A DNA stretch of 64,000 nucleotides from Microbacterium schleiferi (lineage in GTDB: Bacteria; Actinomycetota; Actinomycetes; Actinomycetales; Microbacteriaceae): NCBI RefSeq assembly GCF_015565955.1, contig NZ_CP064760.1:2542001-2606000 (forward strand). The letters are read 5' to 3'. How positions within the stretch are numbered: position 1 is the stretch's first letter; each line of letters opens with the position of its first letter. The notes under the pieces were generated by a model that saw nothing but the letters and a program-made list of their open reading frames with translations, searched no databases and was not told where the DNA came from. The translations under genes were made by a program, and so were the position numbers. Shown here one piece after another: positions 28,954-40,552 of the stretch.

Positions 28954-31584
28954 TCAGTCCTCCCCTGTTCTCAGTACTGCCGCCATCGAGGTGGCGCGGG
29001 CTCCCAGCACACCGCCGACGACAGCGAGGGCCAGAGCGGCCAGCACGATCGCGACGAGCGTAGCGCTCAAGACGGGATCGACGAAGAGCGAGGGCTGGTC
29101 ACCGCCACCGGTGAAGGGCCGCAGATCGATCGAGAACACGATCAGGAGGGGCAGCAGGATGCCGAGAACGCCTCCTCCCACCAGCGCAGTGACTCCCAGC
29201 GGAACGAAATCCCACGCCACGATGCCGCGCGTCGCGCGCCGACTCATCCCCATCGTGCGCAGCAGCGCGATGACCCGGGACCGCGCGTCGCGAGTCACCC
29301 CGGCCACCAGGAGGAGAGCCACCGCCGAGAGCGCGATGGCGATGACGACGGCGCTCAGCAACGCGATCCGCAACGCCGTGACCGCCGGCGAGCTGCGGAT
29401 CTCGTCGGTCGACGCATCCAGCAGACTCACCGAGTACGCGCCGTCGATGATCTGGCCGATGCGCTCGACCACGGGGGCAGCGTCCGAGCCGGGCGCGAGG
29501 TCGATCAAGACTGTCCGAGGAAAGAACCCCTTGCCGGTGAGCGAGGTGTAGGCGTCTGCTCCGACGACGACGAACTCCGGGGAAACCGTCAGACCCAGGA
29601 TCTGCTCGAGGGGTTCTGCACCGACGGCGGGAGTACCCGCGATGTCGCTCACCGTACCGCCCAGCTGCACCTCCAACGACGTCGACGGGACGACATCCAG
29701 GGGCAATGCCGCGTCGGCGATGCCCGCGGGAAAGGCTCCGACCATCCCCTGCTGGACGGCGGAGAGGGCCGTCGGATCGGTCGCGATCACCTCAGCGGTG
29801 ATCCGCCCACCGGGTCCCACGACGGGGAGGTAGTCGCCCCGCAGCAGACCCGCGACCGCTGCAACGCCCTCGATCCCGCGGATCTCGTCGAGCCGATCGG
29901 CATCTACGTAGGGGCCGGAGATCTGGATGTCTGCCCCGACCGCGCGCTGGGCGGCCACCACCGCTCCCCGGTCGACGGTGGCGAGGACGATCGACGAGAA
30001 GACCGCGATCGCGACAGCGACCAGCATCGCGAGTACCGCCGCCGTGCCTGCGACGGGCTCTCGCACGGCGCGGGCAGCGCCCACGAGGCCTGTCACCCCG
30101 CGGCGACGCCGCTGCAGGCGCAACGCGAGGGCGAGGGGGATCGGATGCAGCCGCACGACCACCAGCGCGAGCGCCACGGTCAGAAGCAGCGGCGCCGCCA
30201 CAGCGAGAGGGTCCAGAGTTCCCTCACCGGCGCCGCGCACCAGCAAGACGGTCACGGCGACGGCGGCGAGCACGACGACGAGGATCTGCGTCGCCGCCAT
30301 CGACAGGCTCCGACGCCGATGGTCGAGATCCTCCCGGCGCACGGCCAGAAGATCGCGCGGCAGCGCGAGGGCGAGCGCGGCAGCCGGGACCGTGCCCGCG
30401 AGAACGGCAACCAGAACGGGGAGCCAACCGGCATCCGCGGGTGTGACCGCCACGCCAACCGCCGCGGCGATCACGCTCACGGGGACGCCGAGGAGGAGAC
30501 CCTCGAGAGCGAGCAGGCGGCGCAACTGCGCTGACGGCGTACCTCGGGCCGAGAGCAGCGCCAACTGCGGACGGCGTCGACGAACCATGAGTGCTGCGGC
30601 GAGAACTTCGAGCGAGAAGGCGACCACGATCGGGCCCACCGCGGCCACAGTCAGGATCGCGCGCGTGGCCTCGGTGCGCCCGACAGCGACACCGAGCGCG
30701 GTCACCAGGCCGGACTCGAGCGAGACGCGAACGCTCCCGGCGGGGTCCAGCGAGAGTGGCGAGGTGACGATCGCGCGCATCGCGGGAAGCACCTGCGCGA
30801 CATCGAGGCCCTCGGGGGCCGCCCCGTCGACGGGATACCACGCGACGATCGTCCCGGGCGGGTCGAGAACCTCCCAGGTGGCGGGGTTCACCCACGCCGC
30901 CGAGGTTGCGACCGGCCGCCGGTTCCCGTCGTCGAAGACGGATGCCGTGAGCGCGGTCGGCAGATGCAGCCAGCGCGGATCATCCGGCTCGGTCGGGCGA
31001 ACGATCGCCGTCAGTTGGACCTCAACGACGTCGGTCGCCGTGATCGAGCGGCGTTGCCCGAGCGGCCACTCCATGGTGGCCGCGGCATCTTCGGTCAGCG
31101 CGATCCCGATCGGCCCGGAACCCGACCACTCACGCGGCCATGTTCCGCCGACGATCTCCAGATGCTCTTGCGCGTCGGGTTCGACCAGAAGCTGGATGTC
31201 GGTGTCGGGCGAGGTGGGCGGCAACGCCTCGGGCGCAACCCGCAACGGGACGGTGTAGACAGCGACCTGTCCCTCACCGACGAGACCGTGGACGAGCGGC
31301 GGCCACTGCTCACGGGCAGTCGCCAGCGCTCGCTCGAGACCGCTCACGCCTCCGTCGGGGATGAACGTCGACACCACCGATCCCGTCAGATCCCGCGTCG
31401 TCGGGGCGAGCTGACCCGCCTGGTGCGCGACCTCTTCCCGAGTGACCTGCACGAGCAGTCGTGGACTGGCTGACACGAGCAAGGCCGTCATCGCTGCGAG
31501 CACGATGATGACGGTCGCCGCACCACGGGGCACGCCGAAGCGCCGCCGCAGCAGGCGGAGAAGCGAGACACGATCAGGCGACAT
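28954..31584 (-). CDS. FtsX-like ABC permease, large
   Basis: 876 residues. An N-terminal helix (about 20-45), a large outer domain, a first FtsX helix set near 315-470, a second outer segment, and C-terminal FtsX helices (about 690-870) ending RATSMAAVLRTGED. This is the duplicated-domain layout of MacB-like exporter permeases. It partners with the two downstream ATPases and the upstream permease. The substrate is unknown; such systems often export peptides or lipoproteins. It starts 3 nt after the previous gene. Confidence 0.88.
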   Translation of the reverse strand: MSPDRVSLLRLLRRRFGVPRGAATVIIVLAAMTALLVSASPRLLVQVTREEVAHQAGQLAPTTRDLTGSVVSTFIPDGGVSGLERALATAREQWPPLVHGLVGEGQVAVYTVPLRVAPEALPPTSPDTDIQLLVEPDAQEHLEIVGGTWPREWSGSGPIGIALTEDAAATMEWPLGQRRSITATDVVEVQLTAIVRPTEPDDPRWLHLPTALTASVFDDGNRRPVATSAAWVNPATWEVLDPPGTIVAWYPVDGAAPEGLDVAQVLPAMRAIVTSPLSLDPAGSVRVSLESGLVTALGVAVGRTEATRAILTVAAVGPIVVAFSLEVLAAALMVRRRRPQLALLSARGTPSAQLRRLLALEGLLLGVPVSVIAAAVGVAVTPADAGWLPVLVAVLAGTVPAAALALALPRDLLAVRREDLDHRRRSLSMAATQILVVVLAAVAVTVLLVRGAGEGTLDPLAVAAPLLLTVALALVVVRLHPIPLALALRLQRRRRGVTGLVGAARAVREPVAGTAAVLAMLVAVAIAVFSSIVLATVDRGAVVAAQRAVGADIQISGPYVDADRLDEIRGIEGVAAVAGLLRGDYLPVVGPGGRITAEVIATDPTALSAVQQGMVGAFPAGIADAALPLDVVPSTSLEVQLGGTVSDIAGTPAVGAEPLEQILGLTVSPEFVVVGADAYTSLTGKGFFPRTVLIDLAPGSDAAPVVERIGQIIDGAYSVSLLDASTDEIRSSPAVTALRIALLSAVVIAIALSAVALLLVAGVTRDARSRVIALLRTMGMSRRATRGIVAWDFVPLGVTALVGGGVLGILLPLLIVFSIDLRPFTGGGDQPSLFVDPVLSATLVAIVLAALALAVVGGVLGARATSMAAVLRTGED

Positions 31585-31587
31585 CCC

Positions 31588-33464
31588 TCACTCGTCCTCT
31601 CGGACCAGCCGCGCCAGAGCTCGCGGAAGACGCACGGACCACGCCACCACGAGCCCGCCGATCAGCAACACAGCCAGAAGGGCCAGGAGGAGAGGGACGT
31701 CGGCGTGGATGCCCACCGGGTAGGCGCCGGGGAGCTCGCCGGATGCCCACCTGACGGCAGGCGGGACGATCACCACCGCCGTGACCGCTCCCCCGACGAT
31801 CCCGGCAACAAAGCCAACGACGAGCGCCGTCGTGTTCTCGACGGCCACCGTCCTGGTCGCGGTGCGGCGCCCCGCCCCCACGAGCGCAAGCAGCGCTGCC
31901 TCCCGCGCCTCCGTGCCGCTGACGCCTGCGCGCAGCATGAGAAGTATCAGCGCGATGAGGACGGACCCGATCGCCGAGACCTGCAGGGTTGTTCCCTGCG
32001 CGACGCGGTCTGCGGCGATCGCCGGGTCTGGGGTGAGTACCACGACCTGCGGGTAGTCCCGTTCGATCAGAGCAGCGGAGGCGCCGGAGGCGCCGGGGTC
32101 GTCGGAGGTGAGCCAGACCTGGTTGGGCTCGACCGGTTCCCCCGACACGACAGCCAGCCGCGCGAGGTCTACAAGGAAACCCGGGAGCCGGGTGTGCCCG
32201 GGATAACGGGGACCACGCCAGCGATCACCAGGTCTGCCGTGAGCGAGGGCGAGGAGGCATCCAGCGCCACAGTGTCGCCTTCCCGGAGCCCGAGGTCGTC
32301 GGCGACGTCTTGCGACACGAGAGCGGGAATCCGACCTGGATCGGACCGTCGACTGAGGAGTTCGGACCACGCGTCGGGCTCGACGACACCGGGGATCTCT
32401 GTCATCACCGCAGGCATGTTCTGCGACTCCAGCGCCAGGATCGGAACACGGTCACGGTCCGAACGCGTGGAGGGCATGCTGGCGACCAGTTGGCGGGCTT
32501 CCATCGCCGCGCCGGCGTGAGCCGCGGCAACAAGGGCGGAGGGCGGGACATCGGCGGGGATGGTCACGACGCGAAGGTCCGCGCCGACCCGCAACGACTC
32601 CGGACCCTCTCCCAGACCGTCAGCACTCGAGGTGTACGAGGCTGCCACGACACTCATTCCCACGGCAATGGCGACAGCGATCATCGAGGCTGCGGAGGGC
32701 CCGGGCCGGCGGGAGAGCCGCCGCAATGCCGTCACGACCACAAGGCCCCGGGCCCGGGCAGCGGAACGGCTCAGCGCCCGAAGCGCGGCAAGAGCGAGGA
32801 CTGTCGATGCTGCGGCGACCGTCAGCAGGAGCAGCGCAGGGGCGAGGAACGAGATCGGATCAAGACCGAACGTCAGAAGTCGCCACGTTGCCACGCCCGT
32901 GATGACGGCACCGACAATGATCGCGGCCACGGAGACCGCCATGACCCTGGTCGACGCACCCTCGCGCGCGGCGAGCACACCGGCGGCGCCCGAGGTGACG
33001 ACGACAATCACCGCAACACCCGCGGCCGCCACGGTCATCGGCGGAGCCGCCGCCATCAGCGTCCCCAGGGACGCGGCGACCCCGGCTGCGCCGGCAAGGC
33101 CAGCCACTGTCGCGATGAGGGCGGTCTCGATCACCGCCATCGTCACCAGCCGGCGCGGCGCCATGCCACGAGCCAGAAGCAGCCTCGTCTCGCCGGTGCG
33201 GGACCGCGTCACCTCGGCTGCCGAGACCACCGCGGCCACCGCGACAGCAAGCGCGAGCAACCCGACCGCGACGGCGGCAATCCCGGCTGACCCGTCGCTG
33301 GCCAGCCCGTCAGCTGCCGAACGTGCGGCCCGAGCGGCATCCACCGTGGTCGCCGCAGTGACCAGACCGCCTGATACCGCGGCGAAGACCGCCATCGCGA
33401 CAAGCGGCGCGCGCGCCGCCGAGGCCCGGCGCAGGGCGAAACGGATGCCTCCGCTCACGTGCAC
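31588..33464 (-). CDS. FtsX-like ABC permease, frameshifted as read
   Basis: First gene of the exporter operon. The first frame (GTG 33464 or the in-frame GTG 33458, with GGAG upstream) covers five or six helices and an outer domain to GVVPVIPGTPG. The second covers LPGFLVDLARL to the stop at 31588, with four helices. One extra base within 32180-32192 (two CCGGG runs) joins them, 625 residues. TAGAGT at 33483-33488 on the minus strand is a likely -10. It belongs to the FtsX/MacB permease superfamily and probably pairs with the 876-residue permease as a heterodimer. The break is probably a sequencing error. Confidence 0.82.
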
Positions 33465-33812
33465 CTGCTCCGCATTCTGGCACTCTAGCCGAGCACGCGC
33501 GGGGCATAGGTCTGGCCTGGCAGCGCGATGTCAGTCACCCGTCAGCGCACGGTTCGCGACCCGAAATGTCGCGGAATTGCGCACCCCCACGACCCCGAGT
33601 CGATCGCCGTGACCTCCGTTTCGCTGGCCGAGGACGAGCTAGAGATGTCGCTGACGGCACCGGCTTCGGCATCCGGCGCGCGTGGTCATGCCGGACCCGT
33701 GAACGGCTGTGTCGACTGAACCGTCAGCTTCCCGTCAGGTTCGGTGAGCTCGGGCGGTCAGGTCGACCAGATCGACTGGTGGCTATCGCATCCGCTCGCC
33801 CGGAAGGCCCCC
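33465..33812 (+). promoter_or_regulatory. Divergent intergenic region with CCGTCAG direct repeats
   Basis: 348 bp between the FtsX exporter and the MMPL operon, with no gene seen. Near the MMPL side, CCGTCAG occurs at 33721-33727 and 33732-33738, start to start 11 bp, and a variant CGGTCAG lies at 33755-33761. Another CCCGTCAG starts at 33538. Tandem repeats about one helical turn apart are typical of OmpR/PhoB-type response-regulator sites, and such a regulator is encoded two genes downstream. The regulatory role is inferred. Confidence 0.4.
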
Positions 33813-36571
33813 ATGTCACTCGCCCTTCACCGGCTCGGCCACCTGGTCGCTCGCCATCGCCTGCTCGTCATCATCGGCTGGCTGGTCGTCATTCTCGCTC
33901 TGCTCGGGGCCAGCCGCGTCGCCGGAACCGCCTACGCCGACAACTTCTCCGTTCCCGGCACCGAGTCTCAGGTTGGGCAGACCGTCCTGGAGGAACGCTT
34001 CGGCTCGACTGCAGCGGGCGCGAGCGCGCAGCTGCTCTTCCGGACGGACTCCGGGTCCATCGAGGATGCCGGAGCCACGGCGGTCATCGAAGACACCCTG
34101 GCCGAGATCGAGGCGATCCCCGGCGTGGCAAACGTCAGCAGCATGGACCGCCTGCAGATCGACGAGAACGGCGATGCGGCGCTGGCCAGCGTGCAGTTCG
34201 AGGACGAGAAACCCAGCGACGAAGCGCTGGATGCCGTGTATGAGACAGCCATTGTCGACGAAGCCGGCGTGACCTCGACCATCGGAGGATCGGCCTACGG
34301 CGAAGGTAACCCGAGATGGCGCACCTGTCCGAGGTCATCGGCATCGCGGTCGCGCTTCTGGTTCTGTTCGTGACGTTCGGATCGTTCCTGGCTGCCGGGA
34401 TGCCGATCCTCGCCGCCATCGCAGGGGTGGGGGCGACGATCAGCGTCCTGGGCCTGGCGTCCCACGTCGCTGACATATCGACGGCGACCCCGTCCTTTTC
34501 GACGATGCTGGGTCTTGCCGTCGCGATCGACTACTCCCTGTTCATCCTGTCGCGACATCGGCAGGAACTGGCAGCCGGCCTGGAGCCGCGCGAGGCGATG
34601 TCCCGCGCGCTGGGAACGGCGGGCGGCGCCGTCGTGTTCGCAGGGCTGACGGTGATCATCTCGCTCCTCGGGCTCTCGGTGGTCGGAATTCCCGTTCTCA
34701 CCGTCATGGCCTTCGGCGGGTCGCTCGCGGTGACCACAGCTGTGCTCGTCGCCCTGACGCTGCTGCCGGCAATCGCCTTGCTCGCCGGCACGCGACTGAC
34801 ACCCCGCCCTCGCCGTGCTCGGCGACGTGCCGCGTCCCCGGCGCCCGACAGCCGAAACTCCCTCTCGAGCCGGTGGTTGCGGCTGGTCACACGTGTGCCC
34901 GCGTTGACGGTCGTGATCGTGGTTCTCGGTGTCGGCGCGCTCGCGATCCCCGCCGCCCAGATGACGCTCGCCCTGCCGGATGCCAGCACCAAGCCGGTCG
35001 GCACCAACAGCCGTGACCACTTCGATGCTGTTGCTGAAACGTTCGGCCCCGGCTGGAACGCCCCGCTGCTGGTGACCGTCGACATCCTGGAGTCCGCCAA
35101 TCCCGTCGAGACGATGGACGACCTGTCAGCAGCGGTCGCGGAGATCCCGGGTGTTGCGGCGGTACCGCTCGCATCGCCCAACGAGGGAGCCGACACGGGC
35201 CTGCTGCGCGTCATTCCCGAGGGAGGGCAGAACGATCCGGCTACGACGGAGCTCGTCCATGAGTTGCGCGAGCGCGCTCCCGACCTGGAGGAGCAGTACG
35301 GGGTCAGCGACATCCGGGTGACCGGAACCACGGCCATCAACATCGACACCTCGGAGCGCCTGGCAGCCGCCCTGCTGCCGTTCGCCCTCACCGTCGCGGG
35401 GCTGTCGATCGTGCTGCTGATGATCGTCTTCCGCTCGATCTGGGTGCCGATCAAGGCCACGGCCGGCTTCCTCCTGTCGGTCGGAGCCGCGTTCGGAGCA
35501 ATCGTGGCGGTCTTCCAGTGGGGGTGGTTTCCCGCCGTGCTCGGCGATGCCCTCCCGGGGCCGTTGGTGAGCTTCCTGCCGATCCTGGTGATGGGCGTCT
35601 TGTTCGGCCTGGCGATGGACTACGAGATGTTCCTGGTGAGCCGGATGCGGGAGGACTTCAGCCAGGGCCATGATGCCCGTGGCGCCGTCATGAGCGGGTT
35701 CCGGCACTCCGCCCCCGTGGTGACGGCGGCGGCGCTGATCATGATCGCGGTGTTCGTCGCGTTCATCCCCGCCGGCAGCGCGACGATCAAACCGATCGCC
35801 TTCGGCCTGGCCGTCGGTGTGTTCGTCGACGCGTTCCTCGTCCGGATGACGCTGGTGCCCGCCGTCATGACGTTGCTCGGCGACCGCGCCTGGTGGATCC
35901 CCGCCTGGCTGGAGCGGATACTGCCAGCCGTCGACATCGAGGGTGACGCTCTCGGACGTCAGGTTGCGCTAGACGAGAGCGGGCGCAGCACCCTTGCCAT
36001 CAGCGCGCATGATCTCGTTGTCGAACCCGGAGCGGCTCCTCTCAGCCTCGCGATCGGCACCGCCGAGGTGGTGAGCGTCCCCGTTCCCGGCGGTATCGAC
36101 GAGATGACGCTCGCGCATGTTCTCGCCGGCAGAACCCGTCCGGTCTCGGGAACACTCGCCGTGAACGGTCAGGTGCTGCCTGAGCGCGCCGAGGCCGTTC
36201 GTCGCGTGACGGCGATCGTCACGGCCGACGACGTGAGCCCCAGCGATGGGGCGGTAGCCGACTACCTCGCCGCGACGCTCGAGACGGTCGGAGGACGACG
36301 ACAAGATCGCGCTGCGCGCCTGGCTCGCGCCGTGAGCCTTGCGCCCGCAGCCGACGCGCCGATCGCGCGCCTCGATCTGGCCGCTCGGCGACAGCTCGCG
36401 GCCGCCGTCGCCCTAGCCTGCGGCGCACAGATCGTCTTCCTTCCCGGGTGCGATGACCGAGGTCTCGCCGAGACCCTCCGCAGCGCGGGCGCCACGGTCG
36501 TCATGTTCACCGTCGCGCCCGCAGCCCTGACAGCATCCGCCCCCCTCGCCTCGATCGGAGCCCCCGCATGA
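33813..36571 (+). CDS. MMPL family transporter with fused ABC-ATPase-like domain, frameshifted as read
   Basis: RND-superfamily lipid/small-molecule exporter. The first frame runs from ATG 33813 (GGAAGG, 6 nt spacing) to GSAYGEGN. One extra C in the C3 run at 34310-34312 continues as PEMAHLSEVIGIAVALLV, 919 residues. Both RND helix motifs are present (GLAVAIDYSLFILSRHR and GLAMDYEMFLVSRMRED), with two outer porter domains. After the last helix, about residues 715-919 look like an ABC ATPase (LAHVLAGRTRPVSGTLAVNG; RQLAAAVALACGAQIVFLPG) but the Walker A position reads PGGIDEMT. It overlaps the next gene by ATGA. The break is probably a sequencing error. Confidence 0.87.
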
Positions 36572-38474
36572 GCGCGTCACGCCCCGCGCCCTCACCCTGT
36601 TTCTCATCGCCGCTCTGGTCATTCCGTTGGGAGCTGCCGCGCTCCTGAGCTGGAGTGTCACCGACCGCGCGGATCGCGTGGGAGAGGTTCCGGTGGCGAT
36701 CGTCAACGACGACGAGATCGTCACCGGCGACACCCCTATGGCCGCGGGGCGGGCACTCTCGAGCGCACTCGTGCATCCGGAGGATGACACGTTCGGACTC
36801 GGCTGGACGCTCACGAGCGCCGAGGATGCCGCGGACGGCCTCGCCGCGGGCGAGTACTACGCGGTCCTGACCATCCCCGAGGACTTCTCGCAGTCCGTAC
36901 TCTCGGTGGGCACCGACGCGCCGACCAGCGCCGAGGTCACCCTCGAGACCAACCCGGCGGCATCGGCGGTGGGGGCGCTGGCGGCAGAGGCTGTCACGCT
37001 GGCGGCGACCCAGACGCTGGGAGAACAGGTCACTGACGCCTTCGTCACCCAAACGATCGCGGGTATGAACAGCATTTCTCAGTCGCTGACCGACGCCGCC
37101 GACGGCGCCGAACAGCTCGCCTCCGGGGCGGGGCAGCTTGCCGACGGTACGGCAACGCTCGCCGACTCCAGCGCGCAACTGGCGAGCGGTCTGTCGCAGG
37201 CGGCCACCGGTACTCAGAGCCTTGCGACAGGAACACAACAGACGGCGTCGGCATCGTCGACTCTCGCATCCTCCGCAGGACAGCTAGCAGGCGGAGCCTC
37301 CCAGCTGGCCTCCGGCTCGAGCAGCGTCAGCGCGGCGGCATCGGGAGTGGCCGGGGGCAGTCAGCAGCTCTCGTCGAGTCTCGCCAGTCTTGCCGCGACC
37401 TGCCCAGCCGTGTCGAGTTCCCCCCAGTTCTGCGCCTCGCTGTCGGCGAGCGCGCAGGCAGCGGCGACCCTTGCGAGCTCTGCCACGCAGACCGCGGGCG
37501 GCGCCGCGACCGCCGCGAGCGCTGCTGCATCCCTCGCGTCGGGAGCCTCGCAGCTTGCCGCGGGGACGGCCCAGCTCGCCGGTGGCGCAGCCCAGGTCGC
37601 AGACGGGGCAGCGCAAGCCGCAGCTGGTGTCTCATCGGCAGCGTCCGGAGCCTCTCAGCTGGCCGGCGGGGCCGACACTCTCGCGGGGGCGGCGACAGAA
37701 CTGGCCGGTGGAACCGAGAGCCTGGCCGACGGTCTCGCCGAGGGCGCAGCCCAGGTGCCGGTGACCTCCGACGAGGATGCCGAGACTCTGGCCTCGGTCG
37801 TGACCACCCCCGTCACTGTCGCCACAGACGCGACGAGTTCGGCAGACGGATGGCTCGCCGCGACCATCGCCGCGCTCGTCCTGTGGCTCGGGTCGCTTGC
37901 CACCCTCGTTGCCGGCCGACGCGTGTACTCGCGCGCATCCCTGGATTCCCCGGCCTCCACCGGCAGGCTGTCTTGGCTGCTCCTTCGTCCCCGGCTGGCG
38001 ATCGCGGGCATCCAAGCTCTCGTAACAGTGGGCGTGATCGGGATGTTCGGGCTCCCGCTCACTGCCGCGGTCGGCTTCACGGGCGTGGCACTTCTGGCCG
38101 CCGGATGCTTCACCCTGCTGGCCTCCGCACTCGACGGAGCCTGGGGACGGTGGGGACTCGTCGGATTCGGCATCCTCACGGCCGCTCAAGCTGCCAGCTC
38201 CGCGGTGCTCCCGCTGCAGACCGCTCCGCCGGTCTTCGGGACACTGAACCAGCTGCTTCCCGGCACCGCGTTCACGTCGCTCGCGGCAAGCCTCGCTGGC
38301 GACCCCGACGGGTCTTCGGCACTCGGCGCCATCACGGTGCTGCTGGTGTGGAGCGTCCTGGGCGCCGTGGGCGTGAGGTGGGGCATCCGTCGCCGGCGTG
38401 CCCTCACCGGGAGCCGCCGGAGTGCCATCACGGTGGCCGGTGGGGCTGTTGCCGCGCAGCCCGTGGCAGGATGA
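36568..38474 (+). CDS. YhgE/Pip-type membrane protein, frameshifted near start
   Basis: The YhgE/Pip family (phage-infection-protein-like, ABC-2 permease fold) is often found with MMPL exporters. ATG 36568 overlaps the MMPL stop. One extra C in the C4 run at 36582-36585 gives MSASRPRALTLFLIAALV and then the long frame to 38474, 635 residues. It has an N-terminal helix and an outer domain. A long Ala/Ser/Gly repeat region (about 37080-37770) of QLASGAxQLADG-like units is interrupted by a cysteine pair in CPAVSSSPQFC. Five C-terminal helices follow. The repeats probably form a long coiled outer stalk. The break is probably a sequencing error. Confidence 0.86.
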
Positions 38475-38478
38475 CGGC

Positions 38479-39174
38479 ATGAGCGCCCGCATCCTCGTGG
38501 TCGATGACGACGACGAGATCCGTGCGATGTTGGACTCGACGCTGCGATTCAGCGGCTTCGAGGTCACCCAGGCCTCCACCGGGGCCGACGCGATCGCCGC
38601 CCTCGCCGCCGCGCCTCCCGACGTCGTGGTGCTCGATGTCATGATGCCGGGCGTCGACGGGTTCGAGGTCGTGCAGCTGATCCGCCGACGAGACGCGACC
38701 CTTCCCGTCCTGTTTCTCTCGGCCCGTGATGCTGTGGAAGACCGCGTGCGAGGGTTGCGGCTGGGTGGTGACGACTACGTCACCAAACCCTTCAGCGCCG
38801 TCGAGGTCGTGGCACGCATCGAGACGCTCCTACGCCGCGCTGCGCCGACCGAAGCACCGAGCGACGACGCCGCCATCCGGGTCGCCGATGTCGTGCTCGA
38901 TGAACAGCGCCATCTGGTCGAGCGCGGTGGAACGCGCATCGACCTCTCGCCGACGGAATTCCGGTTGCTCCGGATGCTGATGGACAACGCCGACCACGTC
39001 CTGTCCAAGAGCCAGATCCTGCGGGAAGTGTGGCTCTACGACTTCGGCGGTGAAGCGAACGTCGTCGAGCGGTTCATCTCGAGCCTGCGGCGCAAGCTCG
39101 ATGCCCACGGCGATCCGCTGATCGAGACGGTGCGCGGCTTCGGCTACGTCCTGCGCACGGATGCCGGTCGCTGA
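38479..39174 (+). CDS. OmpR/PhoB-family response regulator
   Basis: 231 residues. Receiver domain with the acidic pocket DDDD at 9-12, phospho-acceptor D53 in VVLDVMMPG and the lysine in YVTKPF. The winged-helix DNA-binding domain (about 135-230) ends in VRGFGYVLR. ATG 38479 has AGGA about 8 nt upstream. It is the third gene of the MMPL-YhgE-regulator-kinase cluster and probably controls that exporter. Confidence 0.93.
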   Translation: MSARILVVDDDDEIRAMLDSTLRFSGFEVTQASTGADAIAALAAAPPDVVVLDVMMPGVDGFEVVQLIRRRDATLPVLFLSARDAVEDRVRGLRLGGDDYVTKPFSAVEVVARIETLLRRAAPTEAPSDDAAIRVADVVLDEQRHLVERGGTRIDLSPTEFRLLRMLMDNADHVLSKSQILREVWLYDFGGEANVVERFISSLRRKLDAHGDPLIETVRGFGYVLRTDAGR

Positions 39175-40552
39175 CGTGCGATCACTCCAGGCGCGACTGA
39201 CCCTCACTCTTGCCGCCGTCATGGTGGCTGTCGTGCTGGGCGGCGCGACAATTCTCTCGCTCGCGATCTTCCCGCTGCTGGGTCAGCAAGACCTCAGCCA
39301 ACTGGAGAACACGGCGCAGCGGTTGACAGCCGGTCTGGACGCGACCGGCGGTGCCGTCACCTCCGACGAGAATATTCAGCGCATTGCGGCGGACGCGATC
39401 GGCGTCATCTTGAGCAACGACACCGGTATCCTCGCCGCTGCCGGCATCCCCGATGAGGACGTCGCCACGGTCCTCGCTCGCGCTGAGGACTCTCCGACCG
39501 ACATCGACGGTCGATACCTCGCCGAGACGATCGACACGTCGGGGCTCTCGCTGACATTCAGCGCAGACGGGACCGAGGTTCCGGTGACCTCGGCAGTGCT
39601 CGTGGTGCGCACCGCCGATCGCGAGGCCAACGGCGTCCTGCTGATCACGGCGCTATCGGTGACCGCGGTTGCCACGACGATCATCCTCATCATCGCGGCG
39701 GCCCTTGTCGTGGGGCGCGGACTTCGCCCGCTCACGGCGATGGCCGAGCACGCCGAACGCATCGCCGAGGGCGACCGCACCCTGCGCCTTCCGGTTGAGA
39801 GCAGCGGGGATCCGGCGATCGCACGCATGGCGAGCACCGTGAACCTGGCCTTCGACGTGCAAGAGGACGCCGAAAACCGCATGCGCTCGTTCGTCGCCGA
39901 TGCCTCGCACGAGCTGCGCACGCCGCTGACCACCGCGAGCGGCTGGGTCGAGCTGTACTTGCGAGGCGGTCTGACCGACCCCGAGGCGCTCGCGGAGGCG
40001 ATGGCGCGCGTGGAACGACAGCTGGGGCGCATGAGACTCCTCACCGACGAACTGTCTCTGCTCGCGCGCACCGACGCAGGTCGGCCCCTCGAGAATGCGC
40101 CAGTCGATCTAGCGGCGGTCGCCGCCGAAGTCGTGTCCGATGCCCGCGTGCTGCATCCCGAGCGACGACTCACCGTCCAAACTGACGGTCCCGCGGTGGT
40201 GCTCGGCGACGAGCCACGCCTGACACAGGTCGCGCGCAACCTCGTCGGGAATGCGTTGCAGCACACACCTCCGGATGCCGACGTCACCGTCAGCATCCGA
40301 TCGAGCGACGGTCGCGTCATCCTGCGCGTGCACGACACCGGCCCGGGTATTCCGTCCGAGCAGCTGCCGCGCGTGTTCGAACGTTTCTGGCGCGGCGACA
40401 GCTCCCGCCATTCCGCGGGCTCAGGCCTCGGGCTCGCGATCGCTCATGCCCTGGTGAGCGCGCACGGCGGCATCCTGCGGGTGACGAGCACGCCGGGTCA
40501 GGGCACGACGTTCGAAGCGAGTCTTCCCGCGCTGGACGTTCAGCCGGCCTGA
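39161..40552 (+). CDS. Sensor histidine kinase
   Basis: 463 residues. Two membrane helices (about 15-40 and 155-180) flank an outer sensor domain. Then come a HAMP domain, the HisKA box with H250 in [13 protein letters not shown], and the HATPase_c domain ([27 protein letters not shown]). It phosphorylates the response regulator just upstream, which it overlaps by 14 nt if the ATG at 39161 is used; the GTG at 39176 is an alternative. The last 13 nt overlap the convergent gnd gene. Confidence 0.93.
   Translation: MPVADVRSLQARLTLTLAAVMVAVVLGGATILSLAIFPLLGQQDLSQLENTAQRLTAGLDATGGAVTSDENIQRIAADAIGVILSNDTGILAAAGIPDEDVATVLARAEDSPTDIDGRYLAETIDTSGLSLTFSADGTEVPVTSAVLVVRTADREANGVLLITALSVTAVATTIILIIAAALVVGRGLRPLTAMAEHAERIAEGDRTLRLPVESSGDPAIARMASTVNLAFDVQEDAENRMRSFVADASHELRTPLTTASGWVELYLRGGLTDPEALAEAMARVERQLGRMRLLTDELSLLARTDAGRPLENAPVDLAAVAAEVVSDARVLHPERRLTVQTDGPAVVLGDEPRLTQVARNLVGNALQHTPPDADVTVSIRSSDGRVILRVHDTGPGIPSEQLPRVFERFWRGDSSRHSAGSGLGLAIAHALVSAHGGILRVTSTPGQGTTFEASLPALDVQPA

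Noticed and set aside
36568..36680. Separate start for YhgE at the internal ATG 36627
   Set aside because: It would delete the first membrane helix; the ATGA overlap with MMPL plus a one-base correction gives a proper N-terminus.
37080..37770. Ala/Ser/Gly repeat tract in YhgE as a DNA repeat or CRISPR-like array
   Set aside because: Units are diverged protein-level repeats in one frame without conserved spacers; this is normal for YhgE/Pip proteins.
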